DNA from: Thermogemmatispora tikiterensis
Lineage (GTDB): Bacteria; Chloroflexota; Ktedonobacteria; Ktedonobacterales; Ktedonobacteraceae
DNA: 64,000 nucleotides
Assembly: GCF_003268475.1 (NCBI RefSeq)
Contig: NZ_MCIF01000002.1
Coordinates: 3,766,671-3,830,670, forward strand
Reading direction: 5' to 3'
Shown here: one piece after another, positions 17,837 to 25,263 of the stretch
Numbering within the stretch: the first letter of the stretch is position 1
Layout of the letters: the number at the start of each line of letters is the position of its first letter
Notes under the pieces: generated by a model
Seen by the model: the letters and a program-made list of their open reading frames with translations, nothing else
Databases searched by the model: none
What the model was told of the DNA's origin: nothing
Made by a program: the position numbers and the translations under genes

Positions 17837-17877
17837 CCCTCGGCCACTGGGCCTGTCCCAGGCCGGTGGCGAGGGAA
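17837..17877. other. Imperfect GC-rich hairpin between convergent genes
   Basis: Arms around CTCGGCCAC and GTGGCGAG with an inner GGGCCTG/CAGGCC. It sits between two convergent genes and could end transcription from either side, though no T run follows. Confidence 0.35.
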
Positions 17878-17934
17878 GAGAAGAAGGAGTTCCGAGAGAG
17901 CTGAGTGAGAGAGGGAGTGCAGTCGTCTGGCTGA

Positions 17935-18879
17935 TTAGCTAACGACTGCCTGCGACGCTTGCGGCACATAGATCCGGTGTTCAAGCAGGCAGTACTCTTG
18001 CCGCAGCAGTTTGCCGCTCAGATTGCAGCGGCAGCCCTCGACGGCGGCGAGTGGATGCTGCTGCTCCACCAGGCGCAGGCTATGCAAGGTGCCGTCAATG
18101 CGCGAGCGGAAGAGCACCCGATGATAAGCTCCATCCTGACGCGCCTTTAAAAGGATAAACGCCTCTAGCTCCTGGTGGCCCGTGCGCTGCCGCAGGTAAT
18201 GTTCGGCGGCCTGGACAGGTTGAGGATAGACTACGCGCCCACGGCATTTCTCCAGGTAGAGCTTTCCCTGGCGGTCGGCCTCCAGAATAGCCGCCACCTC
18301 GGGCACCTTGACGCGGCTATAGTAGATGCCGTGCGGCAGACAGACCAGATTGGCGGCAAACTGGTCGCCCCCGATGTGGCTGCATTGCCAGACCTGTTCC
18401 CTGGCCAGACGGGCCGCTTCCCGATAGATGGGCATGCCGAATTTGGCGCAGCACTGATCATGTTTGCCGTGGGTGCAGACCAGATAGAGCGGCTCGGCGC
18501 TCAGGTAGCTGTCGTAGGCGGGAGCTCCCTGCTCTAGCTCGGCCAGCGGAAGCTGTGGCAGCTCCTGGTAGCTGGCAAGCTGAAAAGCGTAGAGCGTCTG
18601 GCGCTCGGGCCGGGTAATCGCCACGAAGCAGCGCAGCGGACCGCTGCTGCGTGGTCCGCGTCTGATAAAGACCGCCATACTCTGCCTGGTTTCATAACTG
18701 AGGGCAAGCTCGGCCAGCCAGCGTCGGGCCGGCTCCGGCAGATCATTAAAGAGCACTGCTGATCGTTCCCAGGCCCCTGTATATTCCACCAGCACCCAGA
18801 TCCTTGCCAGTGGCGCCAGGCCGTGAAAGGGTACCTGGCGCTCCTCTGAGAGCTGCGCGCAGAAGATATGTTCTACCAC
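17935..18879 (-). CDS. Sucrase/ferredoxin-like (Suc_Fer) family protein
   Basis: 314 residues of the PF06999 family, which has a thioredoxin-like ferredoxin fold. The diagnostic part is CTHGKHDQCCAKFG followed by QCSHIGGDQFAANL, close to the family's 'CTHG..D.CC...G' and 'H.GGh.fA.N' signatures that hold an Fe-S cluster (eukaryotic relative Apd1). A pair of late cysteines (EGCRCNLSG) may contribute. The metabolic role in bacteria is not established. It starts 37 nt after the ECF T component and may be the last gene of that operon, which would hint at a cofactor or metal link; that is inference. Confidence 0.75.
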   Translation of the reverse strand: MVEHIFCAQLSEERQVPFHGLAPLARIWVLVEYTGAWERSAVLFNDLPEPARRWLAELALSYETRQSMAVFIRRGPRSSGPLRCFVAITRPERQTLYAFQLASYQELPQLPLAELEQGAPAYDSYLSAEPLYLVCTHGKHDQCCAKFGMPIYREAARLAREQVWQCSHIGGDQFAANLVCLPHGIYYSRVKVPEVAAILEADRQGKLYLEKCRGRVVYPQPVQAAEHYLRQRTGHQELEAFILLKARQDGAYHRVLFRSRIDGTLHSLRLVEQQHPLAAVEGCRCNLSGKLLRQEYCLLEHRIYVPQASQAVVS

Positions 18880-18916
18880 ACCTGATACTCCTCACTGTCC
18901 TGATGTTGCTCATGGC

Positions 18917-19735
18917 TTATAGCTCCTTCGTAAAGGAGAGCGGCCCCATCCAGCCATACCGCCAGAACAGGGCGATTACCAGCAGGCAGAGCAGCCAGAA
19001 GCAGAGAATGAACAGGTAGTCTGCGCGACTGAAGCAAAAACGCCGGAAATAGGAGCGCTGTTTCAGAGCGCCAAAGGCCCGGCTCTCCATCGCCAGCGCG
19101 GTCCGCTCTGCCCGCCGGATGGCGCTGGTTAATAGCGGAATCGCATAGCGGCGCAGGCGCTCGATATGGACCCTGACCCCGCTGTGTGTCTCGATCCCGC
19201 GGATACGATGCGCTGCCTGAATCAGGCGAAATTCTTCCTGGAGCAGGGGCATAAAGTGAAAGGCGGCCAGGATACCGTAGCCAAGCCGGTAGGGAAAGCG
19301 CCACTGCTGAACCATTGCCCGGATAAAGTCGCTGATATCGGTGGTGAGCATGAAGATCAGCGAGAGCAAGAACATGGCATAGACGCGCAGAACGGCAGCC
19401 ATCCCGGCCAGCACAGCCCCCTGGTAAAGCACCAGCGGACCTAGCCGCAGCACCACTGGCGTACGATCAAACAGCTCGGCGCGCACCATAAAAGGATAAA
19501 GGATCATAAAGACCAGCAAACTGATCGTGAGTGGGGCCTGAAGGCGCCAGAAAGTCCCTGGGGTGATACGCGCCGGTCCCACGATCACGGCGCTGGCCAG
19601 GGCAATGAAAGCCAGCGGCAGCCAGGGGTCAGTGGTGAGCGCCACGAAAAGCAGCACAGGTACCACAGCCACAACCTTGCTTAGCGGGTTCAAGCGGTGT
19701 AGCAGCGACTCACCCTCTTGATAGATCACTTGCAT
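18917..19735 (-). CDS. ykoC: ECF transporter T component (YkoC/EcfT-like)
   Basis: Transmembrane coupling subunit of an energy-coupling-factor vitamin importer, 272 residues, CbiQ/EcfT family. Several hydrophobic helices surround the cytoplasmic coupling helices, whose short Ala-Arg-Gly motifs are visible as AAHRIRG and AMESRAFG. The ATG overlaps the end of the ATPase gene by 10 bp, so translation is coupled. Gene order S-A-T is the same as Bacillus subtilis ykoE-ykoD-ykoC, a thiamine-related importer. Confidence 0.85.
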   Translation of the reverse strand: MQVIYQEGESLLHRLNPLSKVVAVVPVLLFVALTTDPWLPLAFIALASAVIVGPARITPGTFWRLQAPLTISLLVFMILYPFMVRAELFDRTPVVLRLGPLVLYQGAVLAGMAAVLRVYAMFLLSLIFMLTTDISDFIRAMVQQWRFPYRLGYGILAAFHFMPLLQEEFRLIQAAHRIRGIETHSGVRVHIERLRRYAIPLLTSAIRRAERTALAMESRAFGALKQRSYFRRFCFSRADYLFILCFWLLCLLVIALFWRYGWMGPLSFTKEL

Positions 19736-21576
19736 GGTCTCCCCCCTTCCACGGAGGCTGCTCCATCGGCAGCGGCCAGTGGCTCCGCCAGTTCCCGAGC
19801 ACTGTCCTGGAGACAGCGCTCACATAGCTCCTCCAGTGTGAGCAGATCTGACCAGCCAAGCCGGCGCGCTAGCTGGGCCAGCGGGGGCAGCATCAAACGT
19901 GCCTCGGCCAGCAGCTCCGCGTGAGTGAAGAGGGCCGCTGGCGTCCCGTAGAAGAGCAGCCTGCCATGATTCATGACGGCCACATACTGAGCGTAAGTGG
20001 CTACCAGGGACATATCGTGCGTAATCACCACGATCGTTCGTCCCTCGCTATGAAGCTGCCAGAGCAACTCTAACAGGGCGGTCGCATTGTACTCGTCCTG
20101 ACCGAAAGTTGGCTCATCAAGAATCAAGATCTCCTGCCCCATGGCCAGCATGGTGGCCACGCTCAGGCGCCGCTTCTCGCCGTGGCTCAGCGTAAAGGGG
20201 TTGGCCCGTGCCAGAGAGAGCAGGTTGAAGCGTTCCAGCAGCGCGCGTGTACGCTCCTGAACCTCCGTCGCTGGCGGGCCCATAACGCGCAGCCCATAGG
20301 CCACCTCATCCTCGACCGCCTCGGTAATAAACTGGTGTTCGGGATTCTGGAAGACGTAGCCAACATGGCGCGTCAGCTCGCGGGCGGAAATCGTCGTAAT
20401 ATCGCGGCCCAGCAAGCGGACGCAGCCCCGAGGTGGCTGCAGAACCCCGATCAGATGCTGCGCCAGGGTGGTCTTGCCAGCGCCATTGGCCCCGACCAGC
20501 GCCAGCAAGGCCCCACGCGGAATCGCCAGCGAGATGTCCTGCAGCACCTGTCGTCCAGCGGCACGGTAGGAAAGGGAGCAGACCTCGATCGCCGCCTCCC
20601 CCTGGTCAGGCTCAGACCTGGTCGGAGGCGAGGCTGAGCATCTCTGCTGGCCATCGTTGTGAACGGCGGTGCTGGTTAAGGGAGCCGATGAATCCTGGTG
20701 ACCAGCCCTGAACGCTCGCCTTCCCTTCAAGGCCTCCGCGGCCTCACTCAGGGTGAGCGGGAACGGCTCAAGTGACCAGCCATGCTGCTGGAGAACGTGG
20801 GCAAGCCTGGCTACCTGGGGCACCCAGACCCCCAGCCCCTGGAGCGTTGACAGATGCGCACGTAAGACCTCACGCGGTCTTCCATCGATGACCACTTCGC
20901 CCCGCTTACCCAGCACGACCATGCGCTCCACCAGATCCATGAGCTCGTCGAGGCGATGCTCAATCAACACAATCGTATAGCGACCTGTCTCCTTGCAGCG
21001 GCGCAGCAGATCAAAAACCTCTCGTGTGCCCTGGGGATCAAGATTCGCTGTCGGCTCATCGAAAACCAGGATCTCCGGCTCAAGCGCCAGCAGAGCCGCC
21101 AGCGCCACTCGTTGCTTCTCTCCTCCCGAAAGCTGTTCCACGCGGCGATAGCGCAGCTCTGTCAGTCCTACCAGGCGCAGACTGTCGCTGATACGCCGCT
21201 CCATCTCGTCGGGCGAGAAGCAAAGATTTTCCAGGCCGAAAGCGATCTCATCCTCCACGGTAAACATCACAAACTGGGCCTCCGGGTCCTGGAAAAGAAT
21301 GCCCACCCGCTGCGCCAGAGTAGCAACTGTCGTCTGCCGTGTATCGAGGCCGGCCACACGCACGTGACCGCTCTGCAGCTTGCCAATGCTGTGAGGAATC
21401 AGCCCGTTGAGCGTGAGCGCCAGTGTGCTCTTGCCGCTACCGGAGGGGCCCAGCAGCAGCACCGTCTCACCGGCGCGCAGTTGGAGCTGAAGGTGCTCCA
21501 GAGCCGACATACGTCGTCCAGGATACTTGACCGTCAGATCTTCGATCTCAATGAGGGTCGTCCTTGTCTCACTCAT
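19726..21576 (-). CDS. ykoD: ECF transporter fused double ATPase (YkoD-like)
   Basis: 616 residues with two complete ABC cassettes in one chain: Walker A GPSGSGKST with signature LSGGEKQR and Walker B FDEPTANLD in the first, Walker A GANGAGKTT with LSHGEKRR and LDEPTFGQD in the second. This is the fused A/A' arrangement of YkoD, which powers an ECF importer. The two halves are joined by a linker of about 60 residues rich in Ser/Pro/Ala. It lies 187 nt after the S component, with a hairpin in that gap, and overlaps the T component. Confidence 0.92.
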   Translation of the reverse strand: MSETRTTLIEIEDLTVKYPGRRMSALEHLQLQLRAGETVLLLGPSGSGKSTLALTLNGLIPHSIGKLQSGHVRVAGLDTRQTTVATLAQRVGILFQDPEAQFVMFTVEDEIAFGLENLCFSPDEMERRISDSLRLVGLTELRYRRVEQLSGGEKQRVALAALLALEPEILVFDEPTANLDPQGTREVFDLLRRCKETGRYTIVLIEHRLDELMDLVERMVVLGKRGEVVIDGRPREVLRAHLSTLQGLGVWVPQVARLAHVLQQHGWSLEPFPLTLSEAAEALKGRRAFRAGHQDSSAPLTSTAVHNDGQQRCSASPPTRSEPDQGEAAIEVCSLSYRAAGRQVLQDISLAIPRGALLALVGANGAGKTTLAQHLIGVLQPPRGCVRLLGRDITTISARELTRHVGYVFQNPEHQFITEAVEDEVAYGLRVMGPPATEVQERTRALLERFNLLSLARANPFTLSHGEKRRLSVATMLAMGQEILILDEPTFGQDEYNATALLELLWQLHSEGRTIVVITHDMSLVATYAQYVAVMNHGRLLFYGTPAALFTHAELLAEARLMLPPLAQLARRLGWSDLLTLEELCERCLQDSARELAEPLAAADGAASVEGGRPCK

Positions 21577-21652
21577 TATTACCGTTCTCCTCTCTCAGCA
21601 TCTCTCCTACCTCTCCAGCGGCTTTTTCAGCCAGCCACAACTGGGGTGGAGA

Positions 21653-21682
21653 CAGGGGCTGGTCGACGTTGACCAACCCCTG
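21653..21682 (-). other. Hairpin between S component and ATPase genes
   Basis: CAGGGGCTGGTC and GACCAACCCCTG form a 12-bp stem (one G-T pair) with a 6-nt loop. There is no T run, so it is a possible attenuation or mRNA-processing point inside the ECF operon rather than a full terminator. Confidence 0.45.
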
Positions 21683-21763
21683 CGAGAGGCTGAGGTAGCG
21701 CCGATTGGGCGCAACAGAGAGAGCCAAAGGCTACAATCTTCCCACCTGGGCTGGAGCGGAGCA

Positions 21764-22375
21764 TCAGATTTCATCTTGTTCCCGGCGGATCGTACCGGCC
21801 AGCACACCGGTGCGGGCTGCGGCATCACCCAGATACCTGGCCAGAATGCCACTCAGCGTGCTGCTCACGAGCGTAATGGCGATCACTCCCATCAGCACAG
21901 GGAGCGCGAGCTGGAGGGACGACGGATAGAAGATCGCATAGATAATCAGCATCACAAGACCGCCGAGAAAGCCTGTCAAGGCCATCCGGGGCAGGCTGAA
22001 ATGGCGGTAGCGCGTCCCAAGTGCCACGCTCATCTCGCCTGAACAGGCGTAGAGAATCCCTGTAATCATGATCGACGGCCCATAGGGCGAGATGGGCAGC
22101 GTCACAAAGCAGTAGAGCAGAGCGATTAAGAAGGCCGCTCCCGGCCTGCGCAGGGCATAGGCGATGAAGAAGCCCGGCAGGATGTAAAGCCCAATCCAGG
22201 CCCAGGCCACGATTGGGCCAAGCACCACCGATAGCATGTATGGGTAAAGCAAGGCGCCCAGCAAAATGCCGAAGACAACGCTGATCGCTGCCAAAATCAA
22301 AATATCGCGTGTGTTCCAGGCCAGCAGCGACAGCCAACTTCGTTCTGGCTGCCTCACTTCAGTCTGTCTGCTCAT
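21764..22375 (-). CDS. ykoE: ECF transporter S component, YkoE family
   Basis: 203-residue membrane protein that would bind the transported substrate. About six hydrophobic segments are visible and the pattern matches YkoE proteins (start 'WNTRDILILAAISVVFGILL', middle ALRRPGAAFLIALL, and the end 'ALTGFLGGLVMLIIYAIFYP'). YkoE importers are linked to thiamine or its hydroxymethylpyrimidine moiety in Firmicutes. I chose ATG 22375, which has GAGGAG 9 nt upstream, over the ATG 18 codons earlier. It is the first gene of the operon with the fused ATPase and T component. No TPP riboswitch is visible in its leader. Confidence 0.72.
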   Translation of the reverse strand: MSRQTEVRQPERSWLSLLAWNTRDILILAAISVVFGILLGALLYPYMLSVVLGPIVAWAWIGLYILPGFFIAYALRRPGAAFLIALLYCFVTLPISPYGPSIMITGILYACSGEMSVALGTRYRHFSLPRMALTGFLGGLVMLIIYAIFYPSSLQLALPVLMGVIAITLVSSTLSGILARYLGDAAARTGVLAGTIRREQDEI

Positions 22376-22440
22376 CCGGTCATACTCCTCTAACAGCGAA
22401 AGCGGGGAGAGCGCCCCGCCCGCCCTCATGTCCCTTTGAC

Positions 22441-22505
22441 ATTAGGCAGACCTAATATCCTAGTATTTTGCTAAGATATTAGGGCATGCTAATGTTGGCT
22501 GTCAA
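22441..22505 (-). promoter_or_regulatory. Promoter with nested ATTAGG/CCTAAT operators of the ECF operon
   Basis: On the minus strand a consensus TTGACA (22500-22505) and TAATAT (22476-22481) with an 18-nt spacer. Over and beside the -10 lie three inverted repeats built from one half-site: ATTAGG-4-CCTAAT (22441-22456), CCTAATATC...GATATTAGG (22451-22483), ATTAG-6-CTAAT (22478-22493). This strongly suggests cooperative repressor binding. The half-site resembles DtxR-family (TTAGG...CCTAA) sites, but the regulator is not identified. Confidence 0.6.
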
Positions 22506-22816
22506 GAGGCAGAAGGCCAGATAGTAGCTGCAATCTGCGAGATCGGTAAAACTACTGATCAAGAGAGGAGCGTAATCTGGAGGAGGCGGTGGAGGACGGG
22601 CGGCAAGTAGTGAAGGGGGAAGAGAGTCAACCGTCTCACGGTGTGCAGCGAGGATCAGGGCTGACCCGGCCGCGCAGCGCAGCCTGGGCAACCGTAGGGA
22701 GGGGTATCCCACCATACCGCAGGCGCGCGGATCGGAGTTCGGCCAGCCCTGTCTGTCAGGGGACGAAGACGAATGAATGGCGAAGCAGAAGCGAGCGCGT
22801 ATCCAGGCGAGAGAGA

Positions 22817-23299
22817 CTAAGCCTCTTCGATCGTCACGCGCTGCATCAAGTCGCCCACCTGGATACGACGAACCACGTCGAGGCCGGCGACTGTCTCCCC
22901 GAAAATCGTGTAGTTTGGAGGGAGGCGCGGCTGATCCTCCAGGCAGATAAAGAACTGGCTTCCATTTGTATTGGGGCCAGCGTTCGCCATAGCCAGAGTG
23001 CCGGCCTTATAGGGGCGACGTACCGGCTCATCCGGGAACATGTAGCCTGGGCCGCCGGTGCCATTGCCGAGGGGGTCACCCCCCTGAATGACGAACCCGG
23101 GCACGACGCGATGAAAAGTCAACCCATCGTAGAAGCCATCGCGGGCCAGAGCCACGAAGTTATTCACTGTCAAGGGGGCCTCGGAAGCAAAGAGCTGGAG
23201 GCGGATATCGCCCTTGGTCGTGCTGATCGTCGCATAGTAGGTCTTATGCGGATCGATCTGCATGGCGGGCGGAGCACTATAGCGTCGTTTTGCTGGCAT
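22817..23299 (-). CDS. Peptidyl-prolyl cis-trans isomerase, cyclophilin type (cytoplasmic)
   Basis: 160 residues without signal peptide or membrane helix. Cyclophilin motifs: FHRVVPGFVIQGGDP (catalytic Arg), 'AMANAGPNTNGSQFFICLED' and FGETVAGLDVV. It catalyses proline isomerisation during protein folding. GTGAGGA lies about 10 nt before ATG. It is a paralogue of the membrane-anchored cyclophilin upstream, and the two may be in one operon (242 nt gap). The 22510-22816 stretch downstream of it holds no visible gene. Confidence 0.93.
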   Translation of the reverse strand: MPAKRRYSAPPAMQIDPHKTYYATISTTKGDIRLQLFASEAPLTVNNFVALARDGFYDGLTFHRVVPGFVIQGGDPLGNGTGGPGYMFPDEPVRRPYKAGTLAMANAGPNTNGSQFFICLEDQPRLPPNYTIFGETVAGLDVVRRIQVGDLMQRVTIEEA

Positions 23300-23541
23300 T
23301 GTTGGCAGATCCTCACTTTCACTTGCTCAGGGAGCCGCTGCCGGCTACCGGGCAGCGTACTCATAGCATGCCACCAGGCTCCCAACTTGCTCCCTCAGCC
23401 GAAGCAGTCCTGGCCCGTGCCGGGCAAAGAAAGCGCCTGGCGAGTGGTGCAAGAGCAAAGCGGGCTGGCCAGAGGCTGGCAGATCGCCTCAGAGACGGCC
23501 AGTCCTCTCATTTCAGCCCGCCTGCCTTTGGAGAGCCTGCT

Positions 23542-24402
23542 TTAGGGAGCAGTCACCACTACCAGATGGGTGATGACATCAGGCGTGATATTCTTCTGAG
23601 AAGGTTGATCGCCCGGACCCTGGATCTTCTTCACGACATCCATGCCCTGGACCACATGGCCAAAGAGATTATACGATTTCGTCAGCTCCTTCGCCGGTTG
23701 GTCGGAGACGCAGATAAAGAACTGGCTGCCGTTATTGGCGGTGCCGCTGGCGGGCTTGGCCATGGCCACCGCTCCGGCGGTATAGTTGCCCTTCACCGGC
23801 TCTGCGGGCAGCGTATAGCCTGGTCCCCCGCTGCCGTCGCCCTTGGGGTCGCCGGTCTGGATGATGTAATTCGGCACCACGCGATGGAACTTCAGCCCAT
23901 CGTAGAAGTGGTGCTGGGCCAGAAAGACGAAATTATTGACTGTCTCGGGGGCCAGCTTCGGATCAAGCTCCACCACGATCAGGCCGCGATTGGTATTGAT
24001 ACCGGCGCAATAAATCTTGTTGGTATTGATCGACATCGCTGGCGGAGCTTTATACGTATGCTGGATCTTGTTAAACGCCGCCCCGGTCGGCGCCGGGGAG
24101 CTATCGGTCAGCTGCTTGACCACCTTCAGGCAGGGTGAAACAGCGGCGGTCTTCGGCTGTGGCTTCGGTGGGGCGAAGGGACCGATCTTGTAATAGTACA
24201 TAGCGCCGATGGCGGCAGCGATGATCAGGATCGTCAGGGTGATAGCCCAGGGGTAGCGAGCCAGGCCCCGCTTGGGAGGCGTATAGCCAGGGCCGCGCTT
24301 CTCCTTCTTCTTGGGGGCAGGCGCTTCTGGCAGCTTGGTCGCGTGCGCGCGGGCGATCTTTTCCGCTCTTCTCGTGGCTGCGCGCTTGCTCGTCTTTGGC
24401 AT
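23542..24402 (-). CDS. Membrane-anchored peptidyl-prolyl isomerase, cyclophilin type
   Basis: 286 residues from ATG 24402 (AAAGGAG is about 16 nt upstream). A lysine- and alanine-rich cytoplasmic tail (about residues 1-55) precedes one membrane helix ('ITLTILIIAAAIGAMYYYKI'), so the cyclophilin domain faces outward. The domain is complete: FHRVVPNYIIQTGDP, ANNGSQFFICVSD, FGHVVQGMDVVKKI. Its role is presumably folding of exported proteins. The frame is open further upstream, but that part crosses low-complexity intergenic sequence. It faces away from the DnaA-box cluster. Confidence 0.9.
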   Translation of the reverse strand: MPKTSKRAATRRAEKIARAHATKLPEAPAPKKKEKRGPGYTPPKRGLARYPWAITLTILIIAAAIGAMYYYKIGPFAPPKPQPKTAAVSPCLKVVKQLTDSSPAPTGAAFNKIQHTYKAPPAMSINTNKIYCAGINTNRGLIVVELDPKLAPETVNNFVFLAQHHFYDGLKFHRVVPNYIIQTGDPKGDGSGGPGYTLPAEPVKGNYTAGAVAMAKPASGTANNGSQFFICVSDQPAKELTKSYNLFGHVVQGMDVVKKIQGPGDQPSQKNITPDVITHLVVVTAP

Positions 24403-24765
24403 GGGGTCTGAATACTGCTCCTTTTTCAGATCTTGCTGCTTGTTTGCTTGCTGAGAACCACAGAGGCCCAAGTCAACAGCGCAGCTGCTTCCTTGCTGTG
24501 GGGCTGTTCTGTTGACGGCGGCAGCGCTGGACGCGGCTGGCTGGCTGACTGACTGACAGGGTAGCACTTCCCTGTCCTGTACCGGTTTGAGCAGGCAGGG
24601 CTGTCTGACGGACAAACAACCAGCCAGGATAAAGAGCGCTGATTTCTGGGTGCTATGATACCCTGCAGGCCCTTGTGGGTCAAGCCCTTTTCAACCTCCC
24701 CCACCGGGGGGTGTCGTGGGGGTGAGCTTTCCCCTGGGGAATAGGAAGATTCGCCCACCTGGCCA

Positions 24766-24921
24766 TGTGGATAAGTGTGTGGATAAGTTTGTGGATAGCG
24801 GTGGATAACTGTGGATAACTCCCCTTGGACGGTGGATAACTGGGGGATAACTGCTTATTAACTCAGCTATATATGGGGGTCGCAAGCGTGAGATATCCCC
24901 GAGGATATCCACATATCCACA
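24766..24921. other. Candidate replication origin: DnaA-box cluster
   Basis: Three perfect TGTGGATAA boxes (24766-24774, 24778-24786, 24810-24818) and near matches at 24790, 24800, 24831 and 24842 run in one orientation. Two inverted copies (ATATCCACA) lie at 24905-24913 and 24913-24921. An AT-rich stretch (about 24850-24877) sits between the direct and inverted boxes, and GATATCC-4-GGATATC (24892-24909) is a further inverted repeat. Genes diverge on both sides: cyclophilins leftward, dnaB operon rightward. Such density and phasing is typical of oriC; regulation of dnaB by DnaA is the alternative. dnaA itself is not in the window. The surrounding 24403-25263 spacer has no protein gene. Confidence 0.65.
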
Positions 24922-25154
24922 GAGCCACTGCCAGCCTGCTGTTTGCTTTCGGGCACAAGATTCGCTACACTGTTTAGACACACGGGATTCCCCTCCCGCT
25001 AATCTTGATCCTGGGTGGGGCAGACGGCGGTGCAGGGCGCGTCGGCTGCTCGGCTGGTCCTTCTGCTGAAGTGCAGATCAGGTGGAGGCGTCTGTGATCC
25101 GGCTGGCCAGCCGCCGCGATGCGCATGTATCGAGTCTATCGCGTGATAAGTCGG

Positions 25155-25171
25155 AATTATATGATATAATT
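25155..25171 (+). promoter_or_regulatory. dnaB promoter with palindromic extended -10
   Basis: TGATATAAT (25162-25170) is an extended -10. It lies within AATTATAT-G-ATATAATT (25155-25171), a perfect inverted repeat. About 90 nt upstream of the dnaB start. Confidence 0.5.
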
Positions 25172-25263
25172 TTTAGGCTGTTAATTCTCTTTTGCTGTTG
25201 TTCATAAACCGCCTGGTGACAGGACAGGCTGCTGAGATTTAGTAAGAAGGCTGGAGACAGGAC

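Noticed and set aside
22376..22440. A TPP riboswitch in the ykoE leader
   Set aside because: Neither of the conserved TPP-element sequences is visible; the leader is only about 95 nt and GC-rich.
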